Shown here piece after piece: positions 1-9,430 of a stretch of DNA of 64,000 nt. Within the stretch, counting starts at the first letter, position 1, and each line of letters opens with the position of its first letter. The notes under the pieces were generated by a model. It was not told the DNA's origin. It was given only the letters and a program-made list of their open reading frames with translations, and made no database searches. Origin of the DNA: Vibrio mimicus (GTDB taxonomy: Bacteria; Pseudomonadota; Gammaproteobacteria; Enterobacterales; Vibrionaceae); assembly GCF_019048845.1 (NCBI RefSeq), contig NZ_CP077426.1, forward strand, positions 853,501-917,500, given 5' to 3'. A program made the position numbers and the translations under genes.

Positions 1-1230
1 GGCCTTACGCTAGAAGCTACTGGCTGCAAAGCGCCTGTGGGGAGCTTGTGTAAAGTCGAAACCATGACCGGTGAGATGGAAGCTGAAGTGGTGGGTTTTT
101 CTGGCGATAACCTCTTTTTGATGCCTAGCGAACAGATCATCGGCGTTCTTCCCGGTGCGAAAGTGACGCCTATAACTTCTGAATCAGGCTTGCCTGTTGG
201 CATGGAGCTGCTCGGTCGAGTGATTGACGGGGTCGGAAATCCTCTTGATGGTCTTGGGCCTCTCTACACAGATCAACGCGCATCGTTCAATGCTGCGCCA
301 ATTAACCCACTTGCCCGTAAACCGATCAGCGAGCCTTTGGATGTTGGTCTCAAAGCCATTAACGGCTTACTGACGGTTGGAAAAGGGCAGCGGATTGGTT
401 TGTTTGCTGGTTCCGGTGTGGGTAAATCGGTCACACTCGGTATGATGACCCGAGGTACTACCGCTCAAGTCGTGGTGGTTGGATTGATTGGTGAACGGGG
501 ACGCGAAGTTAAAGAATTTATCGAAGAGATCCTTGGTGTGGATGGCCGTCAGCGTTCAGTGGTGGTTGCCGCCCCAGCTGACTCTTCACCGTTGATGCGT
601 TTAAAAGGTTGCCAAACCGCACTCACCATCGCCGAATATTTTCGCGATCAAGGTTTAGATGTGCTGCTGTTGATGGACTCGTTAACCCGTTTTGCACAGG
701 CACAGCGGGAAATCGCGCTGTCTGTTGGCGAACCTCCAGCCACCAAAGGTTATCCGCCTTCGGTATTTGCTAAACTTCCGGCACTGGTTGAGCGAGCCGG
801 TAACGGTGGACCGCATCAAGGTTCTATCACCGCATTTTTTACCGTATTGACCGAAGGGGATGACTTGCAAGATCCGATTGCCGATGCCTCTCGTGCAATC
901 CTTGATGGTCACATTGTGCTGTCACGGGAAATGGCTGACGCTGGGCACTATCCTGCAATCGACGTTGAAAAATCGGTGAGTCGAGTCATGCCGCAGATCA
1001 CTACCGATGAGCATTTACTCATGTCAAAAGCGGTAAGACAGATCCTCTCGGTCTGCCGTAAGAACCAAGATCTAGTATCGATTGGTGCTTATAAACCGGG
1101 AACCGATAAGGCGATTGATGCAGCCTTTACTCTCAAACCTAAGTTGGATCAGTATTTGCAGCAGGCGATGAAAGAAAGTGTTCCTTATGACATGTGCGTC
1201 AATATGCTGCGCCATGTGCTCAGTTCGTAA
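1..1230 (+). CDS. fliI: FliI, flagellar type III export ATPase (5' end outside window)
   Basis: Partial gene. The reading frame is already open at base 1, so roughly the first 30 codons lie upstream; 409 codons remain. FliI is the cytoplasmic hexameric ATPase of the flagellar export apparatus, related to the F1 beta subunit; it works with FliH and FliJ to prepare substrates for the FlhA/FlhB gate. The Walker A loop GSGVGKS lies near base 410 and a Walker B-like LLLMDS near base 660. The fold continues with GERGREV and [11 protein letters not shown], as is usual in FliI. fliJ follows after 14 bp, so the two are co-transcribed, presumably from a fliE-side promoter outside the window. The GTG at base 37 opens an in-frame ORF but lies inside conserved sequence and is not the start. 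Confidence 0.97.
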   Translation, partial: GLTLEATGCKAPVGSLCKVETMTGEMEAEVVGFSGDNLFLMPSEQIIGVLPGAKVTPITSESGLPVGMELLGRVIDGVGNPLDGLGPLYTDQRASFNAAPINPLARKPISEPLDVGLKAINGLLTVGKGQRIGLFAGSGVGKSVTLGMMTRGTTAQVVVVGLIGERGREVKEFIEEILGVDGRQRSVVVAAPADSSPLMRLKGCQTALTIAEYFRDQGLDVLLLMDSLTRFAQAQREIALSVGEPPATKGYPPSVFAKLPALVERAGNGGPHQGSITAFFTVLTEGDDLQDPIADASRAILDGHIVLSREMADAGHYPAIDVEKSVSRVMPQITTDEHLLMSKAVRQILSVCRKNQDLVSIGAYKPGTDKAIDAAFTLKPKLDQYLQQAMKESVPYDMCVNMLRHVLSS

Positions 1231-1244
1231 CTGCGGAGCTTTAA

Positions 1245-1688
1245 ATGGATAACGCATTAGATTTTCTGCTTGAGCAAGCTCAGGATGGAGAAGACAAAGC
1301 CGTGTTAGCACTGAGTAAAGCGCGCAGTGAACTGGATGGCTATTACCACCAGCTACGCCAAATTGAACAGTACCGCTTAGAGTATTGTCAGCAATTGGTG
1401 GAGCGAGGTAAATCGGGTTTAACTGCCAGCCAATATGGGCACTTAAACCGTTTCCTGACTCAGCTTGATGAAACACTGGCTAAGCAGAAGAGTGCTGAGC
1501 AGCACTTTCTTATGCAAGTGGAAAACTGCGAGCAGCACTGGATGAGCATGCGTCAAAAGCGTAAATCCTATCAATGGTTGCTTGAGAAAAAGCAGACAGA
1601 GCGTCAACAGCTTCAAGAGAAACGTGAACAAAAACAGATGGATGAATTTTCCACACTGATGTTTAACCGTCGTCGCATCTCTTCTTAA
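1245..1688 (+). CDS. fliJ: FliJ, flagellar export chaperone / ATPase stalk
   Basis: A 147-residue, highly charged, Gln/Lys/Glu-rich protein predicted to be almost entirely alpha-helical coiled coil. This is the form of FliJ, the gamma-subunit-like stalk that sits in the FliI hexamer and links it to FlhA. It starts 14 bp after fliI. Primary sequence is weakly conserved in this family, so the call rests on length, coiled-coil character and position between fliI and fliK. No terminator is visible after the stop. A sigma-54 promoter starts 67 bp downstream, so fliJ is probably the last gene of its transcription unit. Confidence 0.92.
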   Translation: MDNALDFLLEQAQDGEDKAVLALSKARSELDGYYHQLRQIEQYRLEYCQQLVERGKSGLTASQYGHLNRFLTQLDETLAKQKSAEQHFLMQVENCEQHWMSMRQKRKSYQWLLEKKQTERQQLQEKREQKQMDEFSTLMFNRRRISS

Positions 1689-1755
1689 TCTTCCCTTTAC
1701 CACCTAAGCGAAATTTCTTCTTTCCCCCTCTTCTAAGTGACGTAAAACGGCTACT

Positions 1756-1771
1756 TGGCGTGTTTCTTGCT
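1756..1771 (+). promoter_or_regulatory. Sigma-54 promoter of the fliK-flhB operon
   Basis: TGGCGTGTTTCTTGCT carries the invariant GG at -24 and GC at -12 with the exact sigma-54 spacing (consensus TGGCAC-N5-TTGCA). It lies in the fliJ-fliK gap, about 110 bp ahead of the fliK ATG. In V. cholerae the export and switch genes are known as sigma-54 and FlrA-dependent class II genes, which fits. The start site would be near base 1783 (inference). Confidence 0.8.
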
Positions 1772-1881
1772 AGATTTTCTCTAAACGGGGTTAATAGCCC
1801 ATGGTTACTGATGAGTTGAATTGCATGGGGTTGCCGCTATGGTAGCACCTGAACTCCCATTCCACTGTGCGAGTAGCGAAT

Positions 1882-3867
1882 ATGAATGTGAATCTCACAC
1901 CTCCGGTTGAACCGGGTAAAGTGACCACCGTAGGTAAAAACGGTACGGTCGGCGCAGAAGCGGCAGAAGCCGAATCGTCCGGTGGCTTTTTTGCTCAGTT
2001 ACAAGCCCTTATTTTTGGCAGTAAGACGACGGCGGATGAGACGACTTCGGTCAAGGCAGCCGCCGCCAATGCAGAAGGGGATACGGCCGCAGATGTGCTA
2101 ATTGATTCTGAAGATGGCTCACTTTCCACCGCTGAAACAGCGCAAACTGATGACGTGGTGCAAGCGGATCAAGTCTTAGCCAGTGCTGCCGACACCGACC
2201 TACTGAGTGAAGCGGAACTGAGCGAGGCCGAGTTGCAAGCGGAGCAGAAAATGCCACCACATGCGAAAGGTGAAATCACCTCCGCCAAGGTGGCGCAGGA
2301 AAGTGAAGCGGATGAAACCTCGACAGCCGCAGTGCCAGCTTCGATTGCAAAATGGGTTGCCAAGCAAGAGCCTGCCAGTGATGAGGCGGTGAATCATGAA
2401 TTACAGCGCAAAACCGCACAGGCAATGAGCGATGGCGATCAATTGCTTGGTCGTTTGCAAGAGGCGAACCAAGCACTCAGCAAATCTAACGGCAAAACTT
2501 TGCCTGTTCAGCATGGTCAAGCCTTAGATCAGCACTCGGCTGATTTGGCGGCAACCAAGGGGGAATTGGAACCGACTTTACCGTTTGAGTCTCAACATCA
2601 GCTCAGCGCAGAGGCGGCTGTACCCTCTATCAACTCACAAGATGAAGCTTCAGAAGCTGCAAATGAAAGGGATAGCAATCAAGATGAACTAATGGCTGCG
2701 GCCTTGTTAGGCGGAGCTATCACCAGTGCGACAGTAGCTCAAGGAGATCCCTCTGCGGCAGCAGTACAAGAGATGGACATTGATCCTGCATCCGCTTTGG
2801 TTAAGCCCGAAGCGGCTCTTATGAGTGATGAGTTAGCCATGAAAGGCAAATCTGCCCGTTTAGCTCAATCGGCTCAAATCCCGATGAGTGTCTCAGCTCA
2901 AGCAATAGGCGATGCACTTAATTCGTCAACGGTGGAGAGTGGTAAAGTGGCCATTCCTTGGGCGACTCAAGTACCGACAGACGCTGAATTAGCTTCCTTA
3001 CCTCCCGAATTAAAAGAGCTGTTGGCAGAAGGTGGGAAAACCAAGGCTCAGGCGGTGAATCCGCAGGTTCAATCCCTTGCTCAGGGGGTAACACCTGCCC
3101 ATCTCGCGGCACAACAAGCAGCCACCACCACGGTACCCATTAATCCAACGGCAGCCACTCCAATTGATATGGCGGCTTTAGCACCACAAGCGGTAGCGGT
3201 GAATCCTATGGTTAACCCTGCTTCAACCGTCAATCCTGAACTGGCAGCCAGTTCTGCTATGCTTGCTGCACTCAGTGGGCGAGCCTTGGCTGGCGGTGAT
3301 GAACGCCGTGCAACGAATGATTCCGGACATGAGGGACTGGCTCAGCAAATTGCTGCGGCTGCGGGGCAGGGTGTGGGGCAAAATCAGGCGTTACATCGAG
3401 CAGAGTCACAAGCGGTACAGAATAGTGCAACACCGTTACATCTGAACAAAGAGATGGCCGCGGATCAACTTGCTGAACGTATACAGGTGATGATGTCGAA
3501 GAATCTGAAAAACATCGATATTCGACTTGATCCACCGGAAATGGGACGGATGCATATTCGCATGAACATGCAAGGTGATGGTGCAACCGTGCATTTCACC
3601 GTGGCGAACCAACACGCACGTGATGCGCTAGAACAAACCATGCCAAGGTTACGTGAAATGTTGGCTCAGCAAGGTGTCCAGTTGGGTGATACTTCAGTAC
3701 AACAGCAAAGTGCAGGACAACAGCAGCGTTATTCTGGTCAAGAACAGTCTGGTTTTGGTCAAACAGCACGCAACGAAAAGCACAATAGCGAAGAAAACCT
3801 TGATACCGACGTCAAACTTGATTTGAATGTGGCAACAAAGCGTGATGGAATCAGTTATTACGCTTAA
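1882..3867 (+). CDS. fliK: FliK, hook-length control protein
   Basis: FliK is the secreted molecular ruler that measures the hook and switches export specificity by contacting the FlhB C-terminal domain. With the ATG at 1882 it has 661 residues (a GTG at 1867 would add five), longer than the roughly 405 residues of the enteric protein. The first ~500 residues are low-complexity and rich in Ala, Gln, Glu and Ser, as expected of a ruler. The conserved C-terminal domain begins near residue 520; it contains the LDPPEMGRMHIRM segment and ends in a Gln-rich tail. It is the first gene after the sigma-54 promoter at 1756 and is followed by fliL after 34 bp. Confidence 0.93.
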   Translation: MNVNLTPPVEPGKVTTVGKNGTVGAEAAEAESSGGFFAQLQALIFGSKTTADETTSVKAAAANAEGDTAADVLIDSEDGSLSTAETAQTDDVVQADQVLASAADTDLLSEAELSEAELQAEQKMPPHAKGEITSAKVAQESEADETSTAAVPASIAKWVAKQEPASDEAVNHELQRKTAQAMSDGDQLLGRLQEANQALSKSNGKTLPVQHGQALDQHSADLAATKGELEPTLPFESQHQLSAEAAVPSINSQDEASEAANERDSNQDELMAAALLGGAITSATVAQGDPSAAAVQEMDIDPASALVKPEAALMSDELAMKGKSARLAQSAQIPMSVSAQAIGDALNSSTVESGKVAIPWATQVPTDAELASLPPELKELLAEGGKTKAQAVNPQVQSLAQGVTPAHLAAQQAATTTVPINPTAATPIDMAALAPQAVAVNPMVNPASTVNPELAASSAMLAALSGRALAGGDERRATNDSGHEGLAQQIAAAAGQGVGQNQALHRAESQAVQNSATPLHLNKEMAADQLAERIQVMMSKNLKNIDIRLDPPEMGRMHIRMNMQGDGATVHFTVANQHARDALEQTMPRLREMLAQQGVQLGDTSVQQQSAGQQQRYSGQEQSGFGQTARNEKHNSEENLDTDVKLDLNVATKRDGISYYA

Positions 3868-3901
3868 ACTTATACAGAATTAACCACATACAGAGGCAAT
3901 T

Positions 3902-4405
3902 ATGGCCGAAGAAGAACAAGCTGCAGATGCCCCCAAAGGGAAAAAGAAATTGTTGATCATCATTATCGCTGCCGTGGTATTACTGGCTGGCGGTGGTGGT
4001 GCAGCATTTTTTATGATGGGTTCTGGTGATGGAGAGGCAGCCGCTCAAGCTGAGCAAAAAACGGAACAAGCCGCCACTCCTGCTGATCCGGTTTCCTATG
4101 TCAACATTGCCCAGCCGTTTGTGTTTAATGTTACTGGCGATGAAAAAGACCGTTTAGTGCAAATCAAAGTGCAATTGATGGTGCGCGGCAGTGAAAACGA
4201 GAACTTAGCGCGTTACCACTCCCCTTTAGTGGAAAGTACCTTGTTGGCGACCTTTGCTTCAGCGACTGTTGAGCAACTGCGTACGCCGAACGGCCGTATT
4301 GAATTGCGCGATAAAGCCACTGATGACATCAAAGCGGCACTCAACCAAGCCGTGGGCAAACCCATTATTGAAAAAGTGCTGTTTACCGATTTTGTGATGC
4401 AATAG
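3902..4405 (+). CDS. fliL: FliL, basal-body/stator-associated membrane protein
   Basis: A 167-residue single-pass inner-membrane protein. A short acidic/basic cytoplasmic N-terminus ends in KGKKKLLII, then one transmembrane helix at about residues 17-38 leads into a periplasmic domain. FliL surrounds or supports the stator at the motor and is needed for full torque in vibrios. The C-terminal half (QPFVFNV, then LRTPNGRIELRDKATDDIKAALN) is typical of the family. The fliM GTG start follows 7 bp after the stop, implying translational coupling. Confidence 0.95.
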   Translation: MAEEEQAADAPKGKKKLLIIIIAAVVLLAGGGGAAFFMMGSGDGEAAAQAEQKTEQAATPADPVSYVNIAQPFVFNVTGDEKDRLVQIKVQLMVRGSENENLARYHSPLVESTLLATFASATVEQLRTPNGRIELRDKATDDIKAALNQAVGKPIIEKVLFTDFVMQ

Positions 4406-4412
4406 GTGAAAT

Positions 4413-5462
4413 GTGACTGATTTATTAAGCCAAGACGAAATTGATGCGCTACTCCATGGGGTGGATAGTGTCGATGAGGAAGAAGAGGAACTACCCAAAT
4501 CGGGCCCCAGTGCCACGAATTTCGATTTTTCTTCCCAAGATCGTATCGTCCGGGGCCGAATGCCGACTCTGGAGCTTATCAATGAACGTTTTGCTCGCCA
4601 CCTACGCATCAGTCTCTTCAACATGCTGCGCAAAACCGCTGAAGTCTCAATCAACGGCGTGCAGATGATGAAGTTTGGTGAATACCAAAACACGTTATAT
4701 GTTCCCACCAGTTTGAACATGGTGCGCTTTCGTCCTTTAAAAGGCACCGCGTTGGTGACCATGGAAGCGCGTTTGGTGTTTATTTTGGTTGAGAACTTCT
4801 TTGGCGGCGATGGGCGCTATCATGCGCGGATTGAAGGTCGTGAATTTACTCCGACTGAACGACGCGTTATTCAACTGCTACTCAAAATCGTGTTTGCAGA
4901 CTACAAAGAAGCGTGGTCTCCCGTGATGGGGGTGGAGTTTGAATACCTCGATTCCGAAGTAAACCCGAGTATGGCGAACATTGTCAGCCCGACCGAAGTG
5001 ATTGTGGTCAGCTCTTTCCACGTTGAAGTGGATGGCGGTGGTGGCGATTTCCACATGGTCATGCCGTACTCGATGGTTGAGCCAATCCGTGAATTGCTTG
5101 ATGCGGGTGTGCAGTCGGACAAAATGGAAACCGACGTGCGTTGGAGCACCGCACTGCGCGAAGAGATCATGGATGTTCCCGTCAATTTCCGAGTTAACCT
5201 GCTGGAAATGGATATTGCGCTACGTGACTTAATGGAGCTGCAAGTCGGTGATGTTATCCCGATCAAAATGCCAGAACACGCGGTGATGTTTGTTGAAGAG
5301 TTACCAACTTACCGCGTTAAAATGGGCCGCTCCGGAGAGAAGCTCGCGGTGCAAGTCTCCGAAAAAATCAAACGCCCTGATGTGGTGAAAACGGATCTCG
5401 CTTTCCTCGGTAAAGACATAATGGCCGAGTTTGAAAATGCAGAAGACGATAATTTCGAGTAA
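4413..5462 (+). CDS. fliM: FliM, flagellar motor switch protein
   Basis: A 349-residue C-ring component. The N-terminal peptide LSQDEIDALL (residues 5-14) is the CheY-P docking motif. A CheC-like middle domain and a C-terminal SpoA (FliN-like) domain at about residues 260-330 follow. CheY-P binding here flips rotation sense; the partner cheY is at 62844 in this window. The start is GTG at 4413. The overlapping ATG at 4411 is out of frame. fliN follows after a 73-bp gap. Confidence 0.98.
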   Translation: MTDLLSQDEIDALLHGVDSVDEEEEELPKSGPSATNFDFSSQDRIVRGRMPTLELINERFARHLRISLFNMLRKTAEVSINGVQMMKFGEYQNTLYVPTSLNMVRFRPLKGTALVTMEARLVFILVENFFGGDGRYHARIEGREFTPTERRVIQLLLKIVFADYKEAWSPVMGVEFEYLDSEVNPSMANIVSPTEVIVVSSFHVEVDGGGGDFHMVMPYSMVEPIRELLDAGVQSDKMETDVRWSTALREEIMDVPVNFRVNLLEMDIALRDLMELQVGDVIPIKMPEHAVMFVEELPTYRVKMGRSGEKLAVQVSEKIKRPDVVKTDLAFLGKDIMAEFENAEDDNFE

Positions 5463-5535
5463 TCCGTTGCACATGATTTAGGGTGAAATTGCTGTTACCC
5501 AGCGAATGAAGATCAGAACCAATAGGTAGTTGAAG

Positions 5536-5946
5536 ATGGCAAAAAGCGAAGATGAAAGATTAGCTGAAGAGTGGGCTGCGGCACTAGGTGAAGACCCTAG
5601 TGCGCCAGATATTGATGTGGATGAAATTCTGGCCGCCCCACTCGAAGAGTTAAAAAATACTGCGCCAGCGATCAGTGATGACGAACGCCGCAAGCTAGAT
5701 ACCATTATGGATATTCCAGTCACCATTTCAATGGAAGTGGGGCGCTCTAAAATCAGTATCCGTAACCTGTTGCAATTGAACCAAGGTTCGGTAGTGGAGT
5801 TGGATCGTATTGCCGGTGAATCATTGGATGTGATGGTTAACGGCACGCTGATTGCGCATGGTGAAGTGGTGGTGGTGAACGATAAGTTCGGTATCCGTCT
5901 GACCGACGTCATCAGCCAGACTGAACGTATCAAGAAACTGAGATAG
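5536..5946 (+). CDS. fliN: FliN, flagellar motor switch protein
   Basis: A 136-residue C-ring protein with an acidic N-terminal extension and a C-terminal SpoA domain (about residues 55-130; motifs MDIPVTISMEVGR and LNQGSVVELDRIAGE). It forms the base of the switch with FliM and docks the FliH/FliI export complex. The ATG at 5536 (MAKSEDER) is preferred over an in-frame TTG two codons earlier, because AGGTAG sits at the right distance from the ATG. fliO starts 3 bp after the stop. Confidence 0.97.
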   Translation: MAKSEDERLAEEWAAALGEDPSAPDIDVDEILAAPLEELKNTAPAISDDERRKLDTIMDIPVTISMEVGRSKISIRNLLQLNQGSVVELDRIAGESLDVMVNGTLIAHGEVVVVNDKFGIRLTDVISQTERIKKLR

Positions 5947-5949
5947 CCA

Positions 5950-6339
5950 ATGCAAAAATTGGCGGCTCTGATTCTTCTCCCTGTTCCTGGGTTGGCTGCG
6001 ACAAGCAGCCAACTGGATTTGGCGACCACTTTCGGGTCGCTTTTGTTCGTTATTGCCCTGATCCTTTTACTGGCTTGGCTACTCAAGCGAATGCGTGTTC
6101 CAGCCTTCGGCCAGCAAAAAGGGCTGAGTATTGTCAAACAGTTGCCCGTCGGTACCCGAGAACGGGTGATGATCATCCAAGTGGGCGAAGAGCAGTATTT
6201 GATTGGGGTGACCACTCAGTCGATTCAATTGCTGGCCAAACTCGATAATCCACTCACACAGGAGGAGCTGCCTGCAACCCCTTTTTCTAACCAGTTGATG
6301 CAGCTACTGAAAAAAAATGAAACGGACTCAAAGACTTAA
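5950..6339 (+). CDS. fliO: FliO, export-gate assembly protein
   Basis: A 129-residue bitopic membrane protein with an N-terminal hydrophobic segment, a strong transmembrane helix (about residues 24-46, ending in LLKRMR) and a small cytoplasmic domain with [22 protein letters not shown]. FliO scaffolds assembly of the FliP5R1 gate core. It overlaps the start of fliP by 23 bp, a coupling often seen in flagellar operons. The family is poorly conserved, but domain layout and position are decisive. Confidence 0.95.
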   Translation: MQKLAALILLPVPGLAATSSQLDLATTFGSLLFVIALILLLAWLLKRMRVPAFGQQKGLSIVKQLPVGTRERVMIIQVGEEQYLIGVTTQSIQLLAKLDNPLTQEELPATPFSNQLMQLLKKNETDSKT

Positions 6340-7216
6340 TTTGACCTCTTGGTTGACAACTGGGTTACTCACTTGGCTGCTCTCCGGCATGCTAGGTTTT
6401 GCTTCACTCGCTTTTGCTGAAGAACCGCTCAATACCGGAATTCCATCGACTGCGGCGGGGGCATCTTCCGTTACTGTCACGGCGCTTGAAAAAGAACAAG
6501 GTAACGCCAAAACCATCGCTTTGGGCAGTAGCAGCGGGGGAAGTGGCATTCCTGCGTTCACCATGACCACCAATCCGGATGGCAGTGAAGATTACTCGAT
6601 AAACCTACAAATTCTTGCACTGATGACCATGTTGGGCTTCCTGCCTGCCATGGTGATTTTGATGACTTCATTCACCCGTATCGTGGTGGTGATGTCGATC
6701 TTGCGGCAAGCCATGGGTTTGCAACAAACGCCTTCCAACCAAGTGATTATTGGTATTGCGCTGTTTTTAACGTTTTTTATTATGGCTCCGGTGTTTAACC
6801 AGATTAATGAGCAAGCGGTGCAGCCTTATCTCAATGAGCAGATCTCTGCACGGCAAGCGTTCGATTTAGCACAAGAGCCAATGAAGGCCTTCATGCTCAA
6901 GCAGACCCGAGTCAAAGACCTGGAAACCTTCGTTGAAATGTCGGGTGCCCAAGTCACCGCACCGGAGCAAGTCTCCATGGCGGTACTTATTCCTGCTTTT
7001 ATCACCTCGGAACTGAAAACCGCGTTCCAGATTGGTTTTATGCTGTTTTTGCCGTTTTTGATTATCGACTTGGTGGTGGCTTCAGTGCTGATGGCGATGG
7101 GTATGATGATGCTCTCGCCAATGATTGTTTCCTTACCTTTTAAATTGATGTTGTTCGTGTTGGTGGATGGCTGGAACTTGATCCTGTCGACCTTGGCGGG
7201 CAGTTTTGCCTTGTAG
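6317..7216 (+). CDS. fliP: FliP, flagellar export-gate protein
   Basis: A 299-residue polytopic membrane protein; five copies with FliR and FliQ form the export-gate channel. It is longer than the roughly 245-residue E. coli protein because of an N-terminal signal-peptide-like helix and a Ser/Gly-rich periplasmic stretch up to about residue 80. The conserved core starts at [13 protein letters not shown] and includes [23 protein letters not shown] and the [20 protein letters not shown] region. The ATG start lies inside fliO. fliQ begins 12 bp after the stop. Confidence 0.98.
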   Translation: MKRTQRLNLTSWLTTGLLTWLLSGMLGFASLAFAEEPLNTGIPSTAAGASSVTVTALEKEQGNAKTIALGSSSGGSGIPAFTMTTNPDGSEDYSINLQILALMTMLGFLPAMVILMTSFTRIVVVMSILRQAMGLQQTPSNQVIIGIALFLTFFIMAPVFNQINEQAVQPYLNEQISARQAFDLAQEPMKAFMLKQTRVKDLETFVEMSGAQVTAPEQVSMAVLIPAFITSELKTAFQIGFMLFLPFLIIDLVVASVLMAMGMMMLSPMIVSLPFKLMLFVLVDGWNLILSTLAGSFAL

Positions 7217-7228
7217 CGGGGGAGCCAC

Positions 7229-7498
7229 ATGACACCAGAGATATTTGTCGAACTGTTCAAAGATTCACTCTGGCTGGTGTTGATCATGGTGTGTGCCATC
7301 ATCATCCCCAGCTTGCTGATTGGTCTTGTGGTCGCCATTTTTCAGGCGGCCACTTCGATTAACGAACAGACGCTGAGCTTTTTGCCGCGTTTGATCATCA
7401 CTTTATTAGCGTTGATGTTCTTTGGGCATTGGATGACGCAAATGCTGATGGACTTTTTCTACAGCATGATTGAGCGCTTGCCGCAGGTTCTGTACTAG
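7229..7498 (+). CDS. fliQ: FliQ, flagellar export-gate protein
   Basis: An 89-residue protein with two transmembrane helices separated by a short loop containing FQAATSINEQTLSFLPR, the family hallmark. Four copies wrap the FliP-FliR core of the gate. Size and sequence are standard. The gap to fliR is 8 bp. Confidence 0.98.
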   Translation: MTPEIFVELFKDSLWLVLIMVCAIIIPSLLIGLVVAIFQAATSINEQTLSFLPRLIITLLALMFFGHWMTQMLMDFFYSMIERLPQVLY

Positions 7499-7506
7499 GA
7501 GCACTT

Positions 7507-8289
7507 ATGGAGTATCCAGCCAGTGTCGTCCTCGATTTCATCGCTAATTATTTTTGGCCGTACACGCGTATTGCGGCCATGTTGATGGTGATGACGGTTA
7601 CTGGTGCGCGCTTTGTGCCTGCGCGTGTGCGTCTTTATTTGGGGTTGGCCCTGACCTTTGCGGTGATGCCGGCGATTCCTGCGGTGCCTTCCGATATTGC
7701 CTTGCTCTCACTGCAAGGATTCATGATCACCTTTGAACAGATTGTGATTGGCATGGCGATGGGTATGGTGACTCAGTTTTTGGTGCAAATCTTTGTCATG
7801 CTTGGTCAAATCCTCGGTATGCAGTCGAGCTTGGGTTTTGCTTCCATGGTTGACCCTGCCAATGGACAAAATACCCCGTTATTGGGTCAGATGTTTATGC
7901 TGTTGGCCACGCTGTTTTTCCTCTCCAGTGATGGCCATTTAAAAATGATCCAACTGGTGGTGTTCAGCTTTAAAAGCTTGCCGATTGGCAGCGGTTCACT
8001 CACTACGGTCGATTATCGTGAATTAGCCTTGTGGCTTGGCATTATGTTTAAAGCGTCACTCGCGGTATCGCTTTCCGGCATTATTGCGCTATTAACCGTG
8101 AACCTCTCGTTTGGGGTGATGACCCGTGCTGCGCCGCAGCTCAACATCTTTTCGCTCGGCTTCTCGTTTGCGCTCCTCGTCGGTCTGCTGCTGTGTTGGT
8201 ACATACTCAGCGGCCTGTACACTCATTACGAAATCTACTGGCAAGAGACGGAAGAGCAGATCTGTCGTCTCATTCGCTTGAACTGTTAG
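7507..8289 (+). CDS. fliR: FliR, flagellar export-gate protein
   Basis: A 260-residue polytopic inner-membrane protein with several hydrophobic helices, including the conserved GQILGMQSSLGFASMVDP segment near residue 105. FliR is the single-copy subunit of the gate and structurally resembles a FliP-FliQ fusion. It lies 8 bp after fliQ and 9 bp before flhB, preserving the universal fliP-Q-R-flhB order. Confidence 0.98.
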   Translation: MEYPASVVLDFIANYFWPYTRIAAMLMVMTVTGARFVPARVRLYLGLALTFAVMPAIPAVPSDIALLSLQGFMITFEQIVIGMAMGMVTQFLVQIFVMLGQILGMQSSLGFASMVDPANGQNTPLLGQMFMLLATLFFLSSDGHLKMIQLVVFSFKSLPIGSGSLTTVDYRELALWLGIMFKASLAVSLSGIIALLTVNLSFGVMTRAAPQLNIFSLGFSFALLVGLLLCWYILSGLYTHYEIYWQETEEQICRLIRLNC

Positions 8290-8298
8290 GAGGCTGAT

Positions 8299-9429
8299 TT
8301 GGCAGAATCCGACGGCCAAGAAAGGACCGAAGAAGCCACCCCCCGAAGGTTGCAGCAGGCCAAGGAAAAAGGCCAAGTTGCGCGTTCGAAGGAGCTGGCT
8401 TCTGTCTCTGTATTAGTAGTAGGTGCTGTTTCGTTGATGTGGTTTGGCGAAGCCTTAGCCCAAGGTCTGTTTACGGCTATGCAGCGGCTTTTTTCGCTCA
8501 GCCGAGAAGAGATATTCGATGTCGGAAAACTGTTCGACATCATAGGTGGTGCGCTGGTTAATTTGTTGCTACCACTGCTGATGATTTTGATTACTCTGTT
8601 TGCTGCGGCTTTGATTGGTGCGGCAGGGCTAGGGGGAATTAATTTTTCCGCGGAAGCAGCGATGCCCAAACTGTCCAAAATGAACCCACTGAGTGGATTT
8701 AAGCGAATGTTCGGTATGCAAAGCTGGGTTGAATTGCTTAAGTCGATTCTAAAAGTCATGTTGGTGGCGGGCGTTGCTTTCTATCTCATCGAAGCTTCGC
8801 AAAAAGATCTGTTTCAACTCAGCTTGGATGTGTATCCGCAAAATATTTTCCATGCGCTCGACATTCTGCTCAACTTTGTACTTCTGATCAGTTGTTCATT
8901 ACTGGTGGTGGTGGCGATTGATATTCCATTTCAGATTTGGCAACACGCCAACCAACTGAAAATGACCAAACAGGAAGTGAAAGACGAGTACAAAGACACC
9001 GAAGGTAAACCAGAGGTGAAAGGGCGCATTCGTATGCTGCAACGTGAAGCGGCGCAGCGGCGGATGATGGCTGCACTGCCACAAGCCGATGTGATCATCA
9101 CCAACCCGGAACACTTCTCGGTGGCGCTACGTTATAAGCAAAATACTGATAAAGCGCCGGTGGTGATAGCCAAGGGCGTGGATCATATGGCATTGAAAAT
9201 TCGTGAAATTGCGCGGGAATACGATATCGCGATTGTTCCTGCACCGCCTTTGGCGCGAGCCTTGTACCACACCACAGAGCTTGAACAGCAAATTCCGGAT
9301 GGTTTGTTCGTGGCGGTGGCGCAAGTGCTAGCGTTCGTCTTCCAGTTAAAACAGTACCGTCGCAAAGGTGGTCAGCGGCCGAAACTCAATGAGGAGAGTA
9401 TGCCGATCCCACCGGATATGCGTTACTAA
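8299..9429 (+). CDS. flhB: FlhB, export specificity switch (NPEH variant)
   Basis: A 376-residue protein with four transmembrane helices and a C-terminal cytoplasmic domain that self-cleaves and switches export from hook to filament substrates in response to FliK. Translation starts at TTG 8299 (MAESDGQERTEEATPRRL), preceded by AGGAGG. The autocleavage motif at residues 269-272 reads NPEH instead of the textbook NPTH; Asn269, Pro270 and His272 are retained. A ~30-residue basic tail rich in Lys, Arg and Pro ends the protein. It is the last gene of this operon; convergent smrB follows after an ERIC repeat. Confidence 0.98.
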   Translation: MAESDGQERTEEATPRRLQQAKEKGQVARSKELASVSVLVVGAVSLMWFGEALAQGLFTAMQRLFSLSREEIFDVGKLFDIIGGALVNLLLPLLMILITLFAAALIGAAGLGGINFSAEAAMPKLSKMNPLSGFKRMFGMQSWVELLKSILKVMLVAGVAFYLIEASQKDLFQLSLDVYPQNIFHALDILLNFVLLISCSLLVVVAIDIPFQIWQHANQLKMTKQEVKDEYKDTEGKPEVKGRIRMLQREAAQRRMMAALPQADVIITNPEHFSVALRYKQNTDKAPVVIAKGVDHMALKIREIAREYDIAIVPAPPLARALYHTTELEQQIPDGLFVAVAQVLAFVFQLKQYRRKGGQRPKLNEESMPIPPDMRY

Positions 9430-9430
9430 C

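Noticed and set aside
4259..4762. 167-codon open frame on the minus strand across fliL/fliM
   Set aside because: Antisense to two well-conserved genes, with low-complexity Ser-rich translation and no ribosome-binding site.
5478..6215. 245-codon open frame on the minus strand across fliN/fliO
   Set aside because: Antisense shadow; fliN and fliO are certain and the peptide shows no domain-like pattern.
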